From contig JAUYPS010000049.1 in assembly GCA_030695705.1 (NCBI GenBank), positions 1 through 21,969 of the forward strand: a stretch of DNA of 21,969 nt, given 5' to 3'. The notes beneath the pieces are model-generated. The model saw only the letters and a program-made list of their open reading frames with translations, was not told the origin of the DNA and did not search any database. The stretch's first letter is position 1. Each line of letters starts with the position of its first letter. Origin of the DNA: a bacterium (GTDB lineage Bacteria > Patescibacteriota > Minisyncoccia > 2-02-FULL-40-12 > IGHO2-12-FULL-4). Shown one piece after another: positions 12,997 to 20,030 of the stretch. The translations under genes and the position numbers were made by a program.

Positions 12997-13308
12997 ATGA
13001 ACATCAAAAAAGGAGACAAAGTAAAAATGCTTTCTGGTAAAGATCGCGGGAAAACCGGCAAGGTGTCTTCTGTTTTGAATAAAGCAGAAACGGGGCGGGT
13101 GATTGTGGAGGGATTAAACAAAGTCAAAAAGCATCAGCGGGCCAGGAAGCAAGGACAGAAAGGCCAGATAATCGAAGTAGAACGCGCTGTAAATATTTCT
13201 ACCGTTCAGCTGATCTGCTCCAGTTGCGGGAAACCGACCAGGGTGGGAAATAAAATAGATGGCGAGACCAAAGTGAGAATTTGCAGAAAGTGCCAGGCCC
13301 AAATTTAA
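12997..13308 (+). CDS. rplX: 50S ribosomal protein L24 with zinc ribbon
   Basis: A 103-residue L24. The KOW motif is near the start (KKGDKVKMLSGKDRGKTGKVSSV), with the usual NKVKKHQRARKQGQKGQIIEVE stretch in the middle. The C-terminal part carries C74-x2-C77 and C96-x2-C99, a four-Cys zinc ribbon present in many but not all bacterial L24. It is one of the initiators of 50S assembly. It lies 9 nt after rplN. Confidence 0.96.
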   Translation: MNIKKGDKVKMLSGKDRGKTGKVSSVLNKAETGRVIVEGLNKVKKHQRARKQGQKGQIIEVERAVNISTVQLICSSCGKPTRVGNKIDGETKVRICRKCQAQI

Positions 13309-13317
13309 TAAAAAATC

Positions 13318-13866
13318 ATGTCTATGACTCCAAGAATGCTAACTAAATATCGAAAAGAAGTAATACCGGCTATGCGGTCTAAGTTTGGCTACAAAAATGT
13401 CATGCAGGTGCCTAAAATAAGCAAAGTGGTTTTGAATATCGGCACAGGCCGGCATGTCAAAGACGAAAAAATGCTTGAAAAAATAGAGAAAGATCTTTCC
13501 CTCTTAACCGGACAGAAACCCGTGCCAACTGTGGCCAAGAAGTCCATTGCCAGCTTCAAAATCAGAGAAGGAATGAAAATTGGATATAAAGTGACCTTGC
13601 GCAAAAGCAAAATGTATGATTTTATAGATAGGTTAATTTCCATAGCTCTTCCTCGCACTAGGGACTTCCGGGGATTAAATACCAAATCATTTGAAAAGGG
13701 AGTATTGAACATTGGCATCTCAGAACATAGCATCTTTCCGGAGATTCATTATGAGTCCTTAAAAGATGTTTTTGGCTTTGAAGTGTCGGTGATAACCAGC
13801 GCCAAAAATAAGGAAGAGGCGGGAGAATTGCTAAAATTAATTGGATTTCCTCTGAAGGCAAATTAA
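13318..13866 (+). CDS. rplE: 50S ribosomal protein L5
   Basis: A 182-residue L5. RKEVIPAMRSKFGYKNVMQVPKISKVVLNIGTG and the later GMKIGYKVTLRKSKMYDFIDRLISIALPRTRDFRGL are family segments (about residues 11-43 and 83-117), with a C-terminus of the expected IFPEI-x-YE type. L5 binds 5S rRNA and contacts the P-site tRNA. There are two possible ATGs (13318 and 13324) two codons apart; I keep the first. The spacing to rplX and rpsN is 9 nt each. Confidence 0.96.
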   Translation: MSMTPRMLTKYRKEVIPAMRSKFGYKNVMQVPKISKVVLNIGTGRHVKDEKMLEKIEKDLSLLTGQKPVPTVAKKSIASFKIREGMKIGYKVTLRKSKMYDFIDRLISIALPRTRDFRGLNTKSFEKGVLNIGISEHSIFPEIHYESLKDVFGFEVSVITSAKNKEEAGELLKLIGFPLKAN

Positions 13867-13875
13867 GATACCTAT

Positions 13876-14061
13876 ATGGCTAAAGAATCAACCAAAGCGA
13901 GAGCAAAAAAGAAACCTAAATTTTCAAGCCGTATTGTCCGGAGATGTTTTATTTGCGGAAGAAAGTATGGATATATGAGGAAGTTTGATATGTGCCGTAT
14001 TCATTTTAGAGAATTAGCTGGCGAAGGTTTTTTGCCGGGAGTTAAAAAGAGTAGCTGGTAA
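13876..14061 (+). CDS. rpsN: 30S ribosomal protein S14, type Z, variant zinc site
   Basis: A 61-residue short (zinc-type) S14. C24-x2-C27 and C40 occupy the normal ligand positions, but the fourth ligand is H43 (MCRIHFRELA) where the typical sequence has LCRICFRELA. His can bind zinc, so a CCCH site is likely. FLPGVKKSSW is the standard C-terminus. It sits in the 30S head beside S3, S10 and S19. Confidence 0.95.
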   Translation: MAKESTKARAKKKPKFSSRIVRRCFICGRKYGYMRKFDMCRIHFRELAGEGFLPGVKKSSW

Positions 14062-14068
14062 TAATTTT

Positions 14069-14467
14069 ATGTATCCAATAGCTGACATGTTAACTATGAT
14101 AAGAAATGCTCAAAGCGCCAGCAAGGAGCGTTTATTGGTGCCGTTTTCGGGTGCCAAATTTGAGATAGTTAAAATTTTGAAGGAAGCCGGTTTTGTTTCC
14201 GAGGTAGAAAGAAAAAAGAAGAAAGTTAAAAAAACCGAGCAAAGTTTTCTGGAAGTAAAGATAAACCGAGAAGGGCAGGGCCGTTTAATTACTGGAGTAA
14301 AATTGGTGAGCAAGCCGTCTCGACGGGTTTACACAAAAAAGAGCGAAATTAAACCGGTCATGTCAGGATATGGTGTCTCAATTATATCTACTTCCCATGG
14401 AATTATGAGCGGAGAAGAAGCGCGTAAGCAAAATTTGGGAGGAGAACTGATTGCTGAAGTTTGGTAA
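14069..14467 (+). CDS. rpsH: 30S ribosomal protein S8
   Basis: A 132-residue S8. MYPIADMLTMIRNAQSA is a slightly shortened version of the usual TDPIADMLTRIRNA start. The C-terminal signature GYGVSIISTSHGIMSGEEARKQNLGGELIAEVW is fully present. A Lys-rich run in the middle (KKKKVKKTEQ) is longer than usual. In E. coli S8 represses the spc operon by binding the rplE mRNA; no matching site was sought here in detail. Confidence 0.97.
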   Translation: MYPIADMLTMIRNAQSASKERLLVPFSGAKFEIVKILKEAGFVSEVERKKKKVKKTEQSFLEVKINREGQGRLITGVKLVSKPSRRVYTKKSEIKPVMSGYGVSIISTSHGIMSGEEARKQNLGGELIAEVW

Positions 14468-14527
14468 TTGAGGAGCGAAGGCGACGAAATACTGAGACCA
14501 GCAGGGCGAATGTATAAAACATTAATT

Positions 14528-15079
14528 ATGAGCAGAATAGGAAAAAAAGTAATTGAAGTTCCCGCCGGAGTCGAGATCAAGCTCGAAGGGAATTTGATTA
14601 AAGTAAAAGGGCCAAAAGGAGAGTTGAGTCGGGATGTTGATTCTCGGGTGGTAGTTAAAGTGGAAGACAGCAAGATATCGGTTGGAATAAATAAAGAAAA
14701 TATCGACAAAGAGTCATCTGTCTTTTGGGGCCTTTTCCGTTCCCTTATTAATAATATGATCAAAGGGGTTAGCACCGGATTCGAAAGGACTTTGACTTTT
14801 CAGGGAGTAGGTTACCGCGCGGCGGTAAAAGGCAATGACCTAGAGTTGTACCTTGGGTTTAGCAAGCCAAGGGAAATAAAAGCTCCTGCCGGCGTTGCCT
14901 TCAAGGTAGAGAAGAACAAAATTACTGTTTCCGGAATAGAGAAAGACCTGGTTGGCCAGGTAGCAGCTGAAATTAAAAAACAACGACCCCCGGAGCCATA
15001 TCAAGGTAGCGGTATTAAATACGAAGACGAAATCATTGTTAAAAAAGCCGGCAAAAAAGCGGCCACTGCCGGGGCGTAA
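14528..15079 (+). CDS. rplF: 50S ribosomal protein L6
   Basis: A 183-residue L6 with two similar alpha/beta domains. MSRIGKKVIEVPAGVEIKLEGN is the canonical start, so I use the ATG at 14528. Earlier in-frame starts at 14510 (MYKTLIM) and 14468 have no family support. The last part has RPPEPYQGSGIKYEDEIIVKKAGKKA, where many bacteria have PYKGKGIRY. The 60-nt gap before it is long for this cluster and contains TATAAA (14513-14518), but no -35 worth calling. Its stop codon lies in a tandem repeat. Confidence 0.95.
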   Translation: MSRIGKKVIEVPAGVEIKLEGNLIKVKGPKGELSRDVDSRVVVKVEDSKISVGINKENIDKESSVFWGLFRSLINNMIKGVSTGFERTLTFQGVGYRAAVKGNDLELYLGFSKPREIKAPAGVAFKVEKNKITVSGIEKDLVGQVAAEIKKQRPPEPYQGSGIKYEDEIIVKKAGKKAATAGA

Positions 15080-15118
15080 TCATCCCAGGTCCAACCTAAT
15101 CATCCCAGGTCCAACCTG
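15077..15118. repeat. 20-bp perfect tandem duplication with hairpin, rplF/rplR gap
   Basis: TAATCATCCCAGGTCCAACC occurs at 15077-15096 and again at 15097-15116 without a mismatch. The first copy supplies the rplF stop codon. The second, with the next bases, forms CCAGGT-CCA-ACCTGG (15104-15118), a 6-bp stem with a 3-nt loop. Confidence 0.95.
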
Positions 15119-15134
15119 GCGTGTGGATAACTTT

Positions 15135-15485
15135 ATGAATCAAACCACAAAAAAAAGAGTAGGCCGTTTGCAAAGGCACAAAAGAGTCAGGGCCAGAATA
15201 ATCGGAACAAAAGAAGTTCCGCGGGTTTCTGTTTTCAGAAGTTCTAAACACGTTTATGTCCAGGTGATTGATGACGCTACTAATAAAACCTTGTTTTCCG
15301 CCAGCGATGCCGATTTGAAAGAATCAAATAAAACAAAAAATTCCTTACGGGTCGGGGAACTTTTGGGAGAAATGATTAAAGGAAAGGGAATTGTTAAAAT
15401 AACTTTTGACCGGGGAGGATTTAAGTATCATGGCCGGATTAAGGCCTTGGCCGAAGGGTTAAGAAACGCCGGAATTAAATTTTAG
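15135..15485 (+). CDS. rplR: 50S ribosomal protein L18
   Basis: A 116-residue L18. RLQRHKRVRARIIGTKEVPRVSVFRSSKHVYVQVIDD is the family N-terminal half, and VKITFDRGGFKYHGRIKALAEGLRNAGIKF the C-terminus (FDRGGxxYHGRxKALAxxxREAGLxF). It binds 5S rRNA with L5. The frame stays open upstream into rplF, but the family start fits the ATG at 15135. A 55-nt gap holding the tandem repeat separates it from rplF. Confidence 0.96.
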   Translation: MNQTTKKRVGRLQRHKRVRARIIGTKEVPRVSVFRSSKHVYVQVIDDATNKTLFSASDADLKESNKTKNSLRVGELLGEMIKGKGIVKITFDRGGFKYHGRIKALAEGLRNAGIKF

Positions 15486-15502
15486 ACATAATATTTACCA
15501 AA

Positions 15503-16024
15503 ATGTTTGAACAAAAAACAAATCAAAATACTCCAGGAAGAGGAAGAAGGGGCGATCGCCGCGGCGGTCCCGGCGACTATGAAAAAAAATCTGAATTTGA
15601 TCAGCAGGTTTTGGATATTGCCAGAGTAACCCGGGTGACTAAGGGAGGCAAAAGATTTAGTTTCAGAGCCACGGTAGTAATTGGAGATGGCAAAAATTCT
15701 GTTGGTATCGGAGTGGCCAAAGGACGGGACGTTTCCCAATCAATCCAGAAAGCCGTGCATCAGGCCAAAAAAGGAATGATCAAGGTGCTTGTTAAAGATC
15801 ACACCATCCCTCATTCTGTCAGAGCCAAATTTAAAAGCGCTGTAGTTGTTATGAAACCGGCCGCGATTGGCAACGGAGTTAAGGCCGGCGGTCCGGTCCG
15901 GGCTGTAGCCAAATTGGCCGGTATTGAAAATATTACCGCCAAACTTACTTCCAGGACTAAGAATAAAATTAACATTGCCAGAGCGGCTATAAAAGGATTG
16001 CAACAGTTGCGAATAATCCCTTAA
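15503..16024 (+). CDS. rpsE: 30S ribosomal protein S5
   Basis: A 173-residue S5. A Gly/Arg-rich lead (GRGRRGDRRGGPG) precedes the core LDIARVTRVTKGGKRFSFRATVVIGDGKNSVGIGVAKGRDVSQSIQKA (landmarks from about residue 36). IPHSVRAKFKSAVVVMKPAAIGNGVKAGGPVRAVAKLAGIENI is the second domain. S5 guards decoding fidelity near the mRNA entry. rplO starts two bases after its stop: the rpmD (L30) gene that usually lies between them is absent. Confidence 0.97.
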   Translation: MFEQKTNQNTPGRGRRGDRRGGPGDYEKKSEFDQQVLDIARVTRVTKGGKRFSFRATVVIGDGKNSVGIGVAKGRDVSQSIQKAVHQAKKGMIKVLVKDHTIPHSVRAKFKSAVVVMKPAAIGNGVKAGGPVRAVAKLAGIENITAKLTSRTKNKINIARAAIKGLQQLRIIP

Positions 16025-16026
16025 AC

Positions 16027-16488
16027 ATGCAAATTCACGAAATCAAAAGACCCAAACATATTAAGACAGCCAAAAGAATTGGCCGAGGAGGAAAGCGCGG
16101 TACTTTTTCCGGCAAAGGCAGCAAGGGGCAGAAAGCCCGTTCCGGTGTGCATATGGGGGCGGACTTTAGGGGGGGCAACAGTCCTATCTGGAAAGTTTTT
16201 CCAAAAAAACGCGGATCAACCAAAAAGGTAGATATTAAACATCGTTCTTTTCACAAGGCAAGTTCCGATGTTTTTCCTATCAACTTAAGTACTGTCGCCA
16301 AACATTTTTCCGAAAAGGATGTTGTTAGCCGGCTTTCTCTATTGGAAAAGAAAATAATTGGATCACAAGATAAAAAAGTAAAAATTCTCGGTTCCGGCGA
16401 AATTGATAAAAAATTTGTTTTTGAGGGTTTAACTTTTTCTGAATCGGCCAAAGAGAAAGTTCTTAAAGCCGGGGGAGAAATTAAATAA
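16027..16488 (+). CDS. rplO: 50S ribosomal protein L15
   Basis: A 153-residue L15. The Gly-rich N-terminal arm that threads through 23S rRNA is intact (KRIGRGGKRGTFSGKGSKGQKARSG), followed by FRGGNSPIWKVFPKKRG. The C-terminal globular half is more divergent but has the expected VKILGSGEIDKKFVFEGLTFSESAKEKV pattern. Its TAA shares one base with the secY ATG (TAATG), which argues for translational coupling. Confidence 0.95.
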   Translation: MQIHEIKRPKHIKTAKRIGRGGKRGTFSGKGSKGQKARSGVHMGADFRGGNSPIWKVFPKKRGSTKKVDIKHRSFHKASSDVFPINLSTVAKHFSEKDVVSRLSLLEKKIIGSQDKKVKILGSGEIDKKFVFEGLTFSESAKEKVLKAGGEIK

Positions 16489-17747
16489 TGGATAAACTTG
16501 TCAAAATTTTTAAAATAAAGGATTTAAGGAATAAGGTGCTTTTTGTACTAGCCATGCTGGTAATTTTTAGAATAGCTTCGGCTATTCCGGTTCCGGCCGT
16601 TGACACTTCCCGTCTTAAAGATTTTTTTGCCAATAATCAGCTTTTCAGCTTGATTAGTTTGTTTACGGGAGGAGGATTATCCAGCTTGTCGGTGGTCATG
16701 CTTGGTCTTGGTCCGTACATCACCTCTTCCATTATTATGCAGCTTTTGACGATGATCTTCCCTTCTTTGGAGCAGATGTATAAATATGGGGGAGAGGCGG
16801 GCCGGGCTAAGTTTAACCAATATTCCAGAATGTTTACCGTACCGCTGGCTCTTTTGCAGGGATACGGCTTTTTGCTTCTTTTATCCCGGCAGGGGGTACT
16901 TCTTCCTCTCTCGCCTATGCAATGGGCCGGTTCTTTGGCGGTAATCACCGCCGGAGCGGTTTTTCTGATGTGGCTGGGAGAATTGATTACCGAAAAAAAT
17001 ATCGGCAACGGAATTTCCATCATGATTTTCGCCGGTATCGTAGCCGGTTTCCCCACGGCTGTACAGCAAACCGCCGCCATTTTTGATTATACCCAACTCT
17101 TTACCTATGTCGGCTTCGCCATTGTGGCTTTGATAGTTATCGCCGGGGTTGTTTATCTTACCGAAGCCCAAAGAAATATTCCCATCAATTATGCCAAGCG
17201 GGTTAGGGGAACAAAAATGTATGGAGGCGTCTCCACTTATCTGCCTATGCGGGTAAATAATGCCGGAGTAATGCCGATTATCTTTGCTTTATCAATTCTC
17301 CTTTTTCCGGGAATGATTGCTAACTTTTTTGTCGCTTCTAACGTGGGCGTTATTTCCAAAGTGGCCGGAGTAATTAATAATTTTGTGCAAAACCAGACCT
17401 TTTATGCCGCGGCCTACTTTTTACTGGTGGTGGTGTTTACTTATTTTTATACGGCAGTTACCTTTGATCCAAAATCAATTTCCGAAAATATCCAAAAGCA
17501 GGGCGGTTATATTCCCGGTATTCGTCCCGGGCAAGCTACCTCTGAATTTTTGATGCATCTCTTAAACCGCATTACTTTGGTAGGGGCTATTTTCCTTGGC
17601 ATCATCGCTATCTTACCAAATGTCGTCCAGGGCTTTACGGGTATTACCACCTTTGCCATTGGCGGTACTTCTATTCTGATCGTGGTCTCAGTTATTCTCG
17701 AGGTGCTTAAGCAGGTTGACGCCCAGGTCTCCATGTATGAATATTAA
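16488..17747 (+). CDS. secY: Preprotein translocase subunit SecY
   Basis: A 419-residue polytopic inner-membrane protein with ten predicted helices, the channel of the Sec translocon. After a short cytosolic N-terminus, AIPVPAVDTSRL and the plug/helix 2 region (GGGLSSLSVVMLGLGPYITSSIIMQLL, about residues 61-87) are characteristic, as are YLTEAQRNIPINYAKR and, near the end, GGYIPGIRPGQATSEFL. As in most bacteria it closes the spc part of the cluster. Its partner genes secE and secG are not in the window. No clear GC hairpin terminator follows. Confidence 0.97.
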   Translation: MDKLVKIFKIKDLRNKVLFVLAMLVIFRIASAIPVPAVDTSRLKDFFANNQLFSLISLFTGGGLSSLSVVMLGLGPYITSSIIMQLLTMIFPSLEQMYKYGGEAGRAKFNQYSRMFTVPLALLQGYGFLLLLSRQGVLLPLSPMQWAGSLAVITAGAVFLMWLGELITEKNIGNGISIMIFAGIVAGFPTAVQQTAAIFDYTQLFTYVGFAIVALIVIAGVVYLTEAQRNIPINYAKRVRGTKMYGGVSTYLPMRVNNAGVMPIIFALSILLFPGMIANFFVASNVGVISKVAGVINNFVQNQTFYAAAYFLLVVVFTYFYTAVTFDPKSISENIQKQGGYIPGIRPGQATSEFLMHLLNRITLVGAIFLGIIAILPNVVQGFTGITTFAIGGTSILIVVSVILEVLKQVDAQVSMYEY

Positions 17748-17787
17748 AACTTTGTACCGTTCTCTTTAGTTGTTTTTTAAAAAATAG

Positions 17788-17793
17788 TAGAAT
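17788..17793 (+). promoter_or_regulatory. Probable -10 element for adk-map
   Basis: TAGAAT (17788-17793, 5 of 6 consensus bases) ends 8 nt before the adk ATG in the 54-nt spacer after secY. A -35 at the right distance is poor (TTTAGT, 17765-17770). If used, the transcript would start at or within about 2 nt of the ATG. Confidence 0.4.
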
Positions 17794-17801
17794 GGATAAA
17801 T

Positions 17802-18482
17802 ATGAAAGTCATCTTTTTAATGGGGCCGATTGCTTCGGGGAAAGGGACTCAAGCGGATATTCTTGCCAAAAAATTTGGCTTTTTTCATTTTGAGACATCA
17901 AAGTTTTTGGAAGCCAATTTTAAAAAACCGGAACTTGCCAAAGAAAAAGAAAAGTTTGATTCCGGTCAATGGAATGATCCATCTTGGGTGGCAGGGATAG
18001 TTTGTAAAGAAGCGGGAAAATTAGTCGATGAGGGCAGGGAAGTAATCTTTAGCGGTTCACCGCGTACCGTGGAAGAAGCAATTTTGATTATTCCTTGTTT
18101 CGAGGATAAAATCGGCAAGGAAAATATTCTCTTTTTAAATATAGATTTAAGCGAGCAAGAATCAGTCAAAAGGAGTCTTGCTAGGCGTATTTGCAAAGCT
18201 AATCGCCATCCTATTCCAGGCTTTCCGGAGTTTCAGAAACTGACTGCTTGCCCGGAGGACGGTTCCGAATTAATCAGGCGTTCTTTGGATAAACCGGAGA
18301 TAATTTCCAGGCGTTATCAGGAACACCTTAACCGAACAGTGCCAATCTTTGACTTTTTAAAGAATCATGGATATAGTATTTTAGAAATTAATGGGGAACA
18401 ATCTATTGAGAAAGTTTCAGGAGATATTTTGAATAATTTAAGTTTTAGGCATGATCAATATCAAAACGCAGCAGGAAATTGA
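17802..18482 (+). CDS. adk: Adenylate kinase-type nucleoside monophosphate kinase
   Basis: A 226-residue P-loop kinase interconverting ATP, AMP and ADP, in the usual secY-adk-map order. MGPIASGKGTQ (residues 7-17) is the P-loop. SGSPRT at 84-89 replaces the common DGFPRT, and HFETSKFLE (29-37) replaces the nucleotide-binding HISTGDLLR. The LID region is present (RRICKANRHPIPGF... then CPEDGSELIRRSLDKPE), but the four-Cys zinc site seen in many adenylate kinases is reduced to C131 and C150, with N134 and D153 at the partner positions. Position and fold say adenylate kinase; substrate preference may differ. Its last 32 nt overlap map. Stop is TGA. Confidence 0.85.
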   Translation: MKVIFLMGPIASGKGTQADILAKKFGFFHFETSKFLEANFKKPELAKEKEKFDSGQWNDPSWVAGIVCKEAGKLVDEGREVIFSGSPRTVEEAILIIPCFEDKIGKENILFLNIDLSEQESVKRSLARRICKANRHPIPGFPEFQKLTACPEDGSELIRRSLDKPEIISRRYQEHLNRTVPIFDFLKNHGYSILEINGEQSIEKVSGDILNNLSFRHDQYQNAAGN

Positions 18483-19215
18483 GATAATGGCCGAAGGTGG
18501 AAAGATTCTGAAAGATATTTTACAGAAAATGGCTCAAGCAGTCCGACCCGGCATTACCACTGAAGAAATTGACAAGCTCGCTCGCGAGCTTGTTGTGTCT
18601 TGGGCGAAAAAAATTCCCGAGGCCAAAATCAGTTCTTCTTTTTGCGGTTACCGCGGTTTTCCCGGATTCGTTTGCATTTCAGTCAATGACGAAGTGGTTC
18701 ATGGTATTCCTTCCTCTAAAAGAGTTATTGCCGAGGGCGATATTGTCGGATTGGACTTTGGGGTAGTTTACAAAGGTTTTCATACTGATTCGGCGGTAAC
18801 CGTGCCGGCGGGAAAAATTTCTAAAGAAACGGAGAAGTTGTTGCGGGTGACCAGGGAGGCCTTGGAATTAGGAATCGAAAAAACGCTGATCGGCAACACG
18901 GTCGGAGACATCGGTTATGCTGTGCAAAAACATGCCGAGAAGAACGGCTTTGGAGTAGTCAAGGAATTAGTCGGACATGGAGTGGGGCGGAAATTGCACG
19001 AAGAGCCCTATGTGCCCAATTATGGAAAAAAAGGAGGGGGGGAGGTTTTGAAAGAAGGCATGGTTATTGCCATTGAACCGATGATTACGGCCGGCCGGCC
19101 GGCAGTCGAGATTGCTTCCGATAACTGGACTTATAAAACAAAAGACGGCAGTTTTGCTGCTCACTTTGAACACACTGTCGCCATTACAAAAGAAGGGCCA
19201 CGTGTGTTAACATAA
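18451..19215 (+). CDS. map: Methionine aminopeptidase, type I
   Basis: A 254-residue enzyme that removes the first Met from nascent proteins. The five metal ligands are visible: D102 (LDFG), D113 (HTDSA), H176 (GHGVG), E209 (IEPM) and E240 (FEHT), with the catalytic-site His at 84 (VVHGIP). The start MINIKTQQEIEIMAEGGKI is the family N-terminus, so the 32-nt overlap with adk appears real. The N-terminal zinc-finger extension of eukaryotic type is absent. In many bacteria infA and rpmJ follow; here a glycosyltransferase does. Confidence 0.96.
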   Translation: MINIKTQQEIEIMAEGGKILKDILQKMAQAVRPGITTEEIDKLARELVVSWAKKIPEAKISSSFCGYRGFPGFVCISVNDEVVHGIPSSKRVIAEGDIVGLDFGVVYKGFHTDSAVTVPAGKISKETEKLLRVTREALELGIEKTLIGNTVGDIGYAVQKHAEKNGFGVVKELVGHGVGRKLHEEPYVPNYGKKGGGEVLKEGMVIAIEPMITAGRPAVEIASDNWTYKTKDGSFAAHFEHTVAITKEGPRVLT

Positions 19216-19226
19216 GATAACCGACC

Positions 19227-19292
19227 AGAGGCGAAGGGGAACAGTTTTGTGAGTGCTGTACACGAACAAAACTTTGTTCACCGGAGGCCTCT
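19227..19292. repeat. Two-part inverted repeat between map and glycosyltransferase gene
   Basis: AGAGGC (19227-19232) pairs with GCCTCT (19287-19292). Inside it GAACAGTTTTGT (19239-19250) pairs with ACAAAAC..TTTGTTC (19266-19279), with a 2-nt bulge, around a 15-nt loop containing TGTACA. There is no T-run after it, so it is not a standard terminator. It ends 7 nt before the next ATG. Confidence 0.8.
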
Positions 19293-19299
19293 CGAGATT

Positions 19300-20019
19300 A
19301 TGTATTTATCGGTAATAATTCCGGCTTATAATGAAGAGAAAAGGATTTCTAAGACCCTTTTAGCGGTGGATAGTTTTTTGCGCCGGCAGAACTATGAGTA
19401 TGAAATTCTAGTGGTCAGTGATGGGTCAAAGGATAGAACTGTTGAAGTGGTTAACGGGTTGAAAGGTCAAATTAAAAATCTAAAATTGATTGACGAAAAA
19501 ACAAACCATGGCAAAGGATGGGTGGTTCGGCGGGGTATGTTGGAAGCCAACGGCCAGTATCGTCTTTTTATGGATGCGGATAACTCCACCACAGTTGATC
19601 AGATAAATAACTTCTTGCCCTATTTGGATCAGGGATATGATATTGTGATTGGTTCTCGCCGTGCTCCCGGAGCGGTGATCGCGGTGCGTCAGCCCTGGAT
19701 TAGAGATCTTCTGGGCGGAGTTTTCAGATTTATCGTGCAATCGCTGGTACCTCTCGGCGTGACTGATTCCCAGGCCGGTTTTAAGGTTTTTTCTGAAAAA
19801 GCAGTTGAGGAAACTTTTAAAAAACAGACCATCTTTCGCTGGGCGTTTGATGTAGAAATTTTAGCTATCGCGCGGCTTAAGGGATTTAAAATAAAAGAAG
19901 TGCCGATTCATTGGACTAACGATACGGAAAGCCATGTTAAATTATCCGGCATGATAAAAATGCTTTTAGAAATAGGGAGGGTAAGATTAAATTTGTGGGG
20001 AGGCAAATATCGCAGTTAA
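19300..20019 (+). CDS. GT2 family glycosyltransferase, polyprenyl-phosphate type
   Basis: A 239-residue GT-A enzyme. MYLSVIIPAYNEEKRI is the standard N-terminus. VVSDGSKDRT (residues 38-47) and MDADNST (91-97, the DxD metal site) bind the sugar nucleotide. IGSRR (117-121), TDSQAGFKVF (155-164), FDVEIL (183-188) and EVPIHWTND (200-208) follow the pattern of dolichyl-phosphate glucosyl/mannosyltransferases (ALG5/DPM1-like). No C-terminal membrane helices are present. It probably loads a hexose on undecaprenyl phosphate for cell-surface glycans; the donor is not known. An upstream in-frame GTG at 19249 lies in a hairpin and is rejected. Confidence 0.88.
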   Translation: MYLSVIIPAYNEEKRISKTLLAVDSFLRRQNYEYEILVVSDGSKDRTVEVVNGLKGQIKNLKLIDEKTNHGKGWVVRRGMLEANGQYRLFMDADNSTTVDQINNFLPYLDQGYDIVIGSRRAPGAVIAVRQPWIRDLLGGVFRFIVQSLVPLGVTDSQAGFKVFSEKAVEETFKKQTIFRWAFDVEILAIARLKGFKIKEVPIHWTNDTESHVKLSGMIKMLLEIGRVRLNLWGGKYRS

Positions 20020-20030
20020 TTTTTATAAAA

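Noticed and set aside
14468..14527. Extended N-terminus of L6
   Set aside because: The family start is MSRIGKK at 14528; upstream residues are not L6-like and begin directly at the rpsH stop.
15077..15118. CRISPR array
   Set aside because: Only two units, directly abutting with no spacers.
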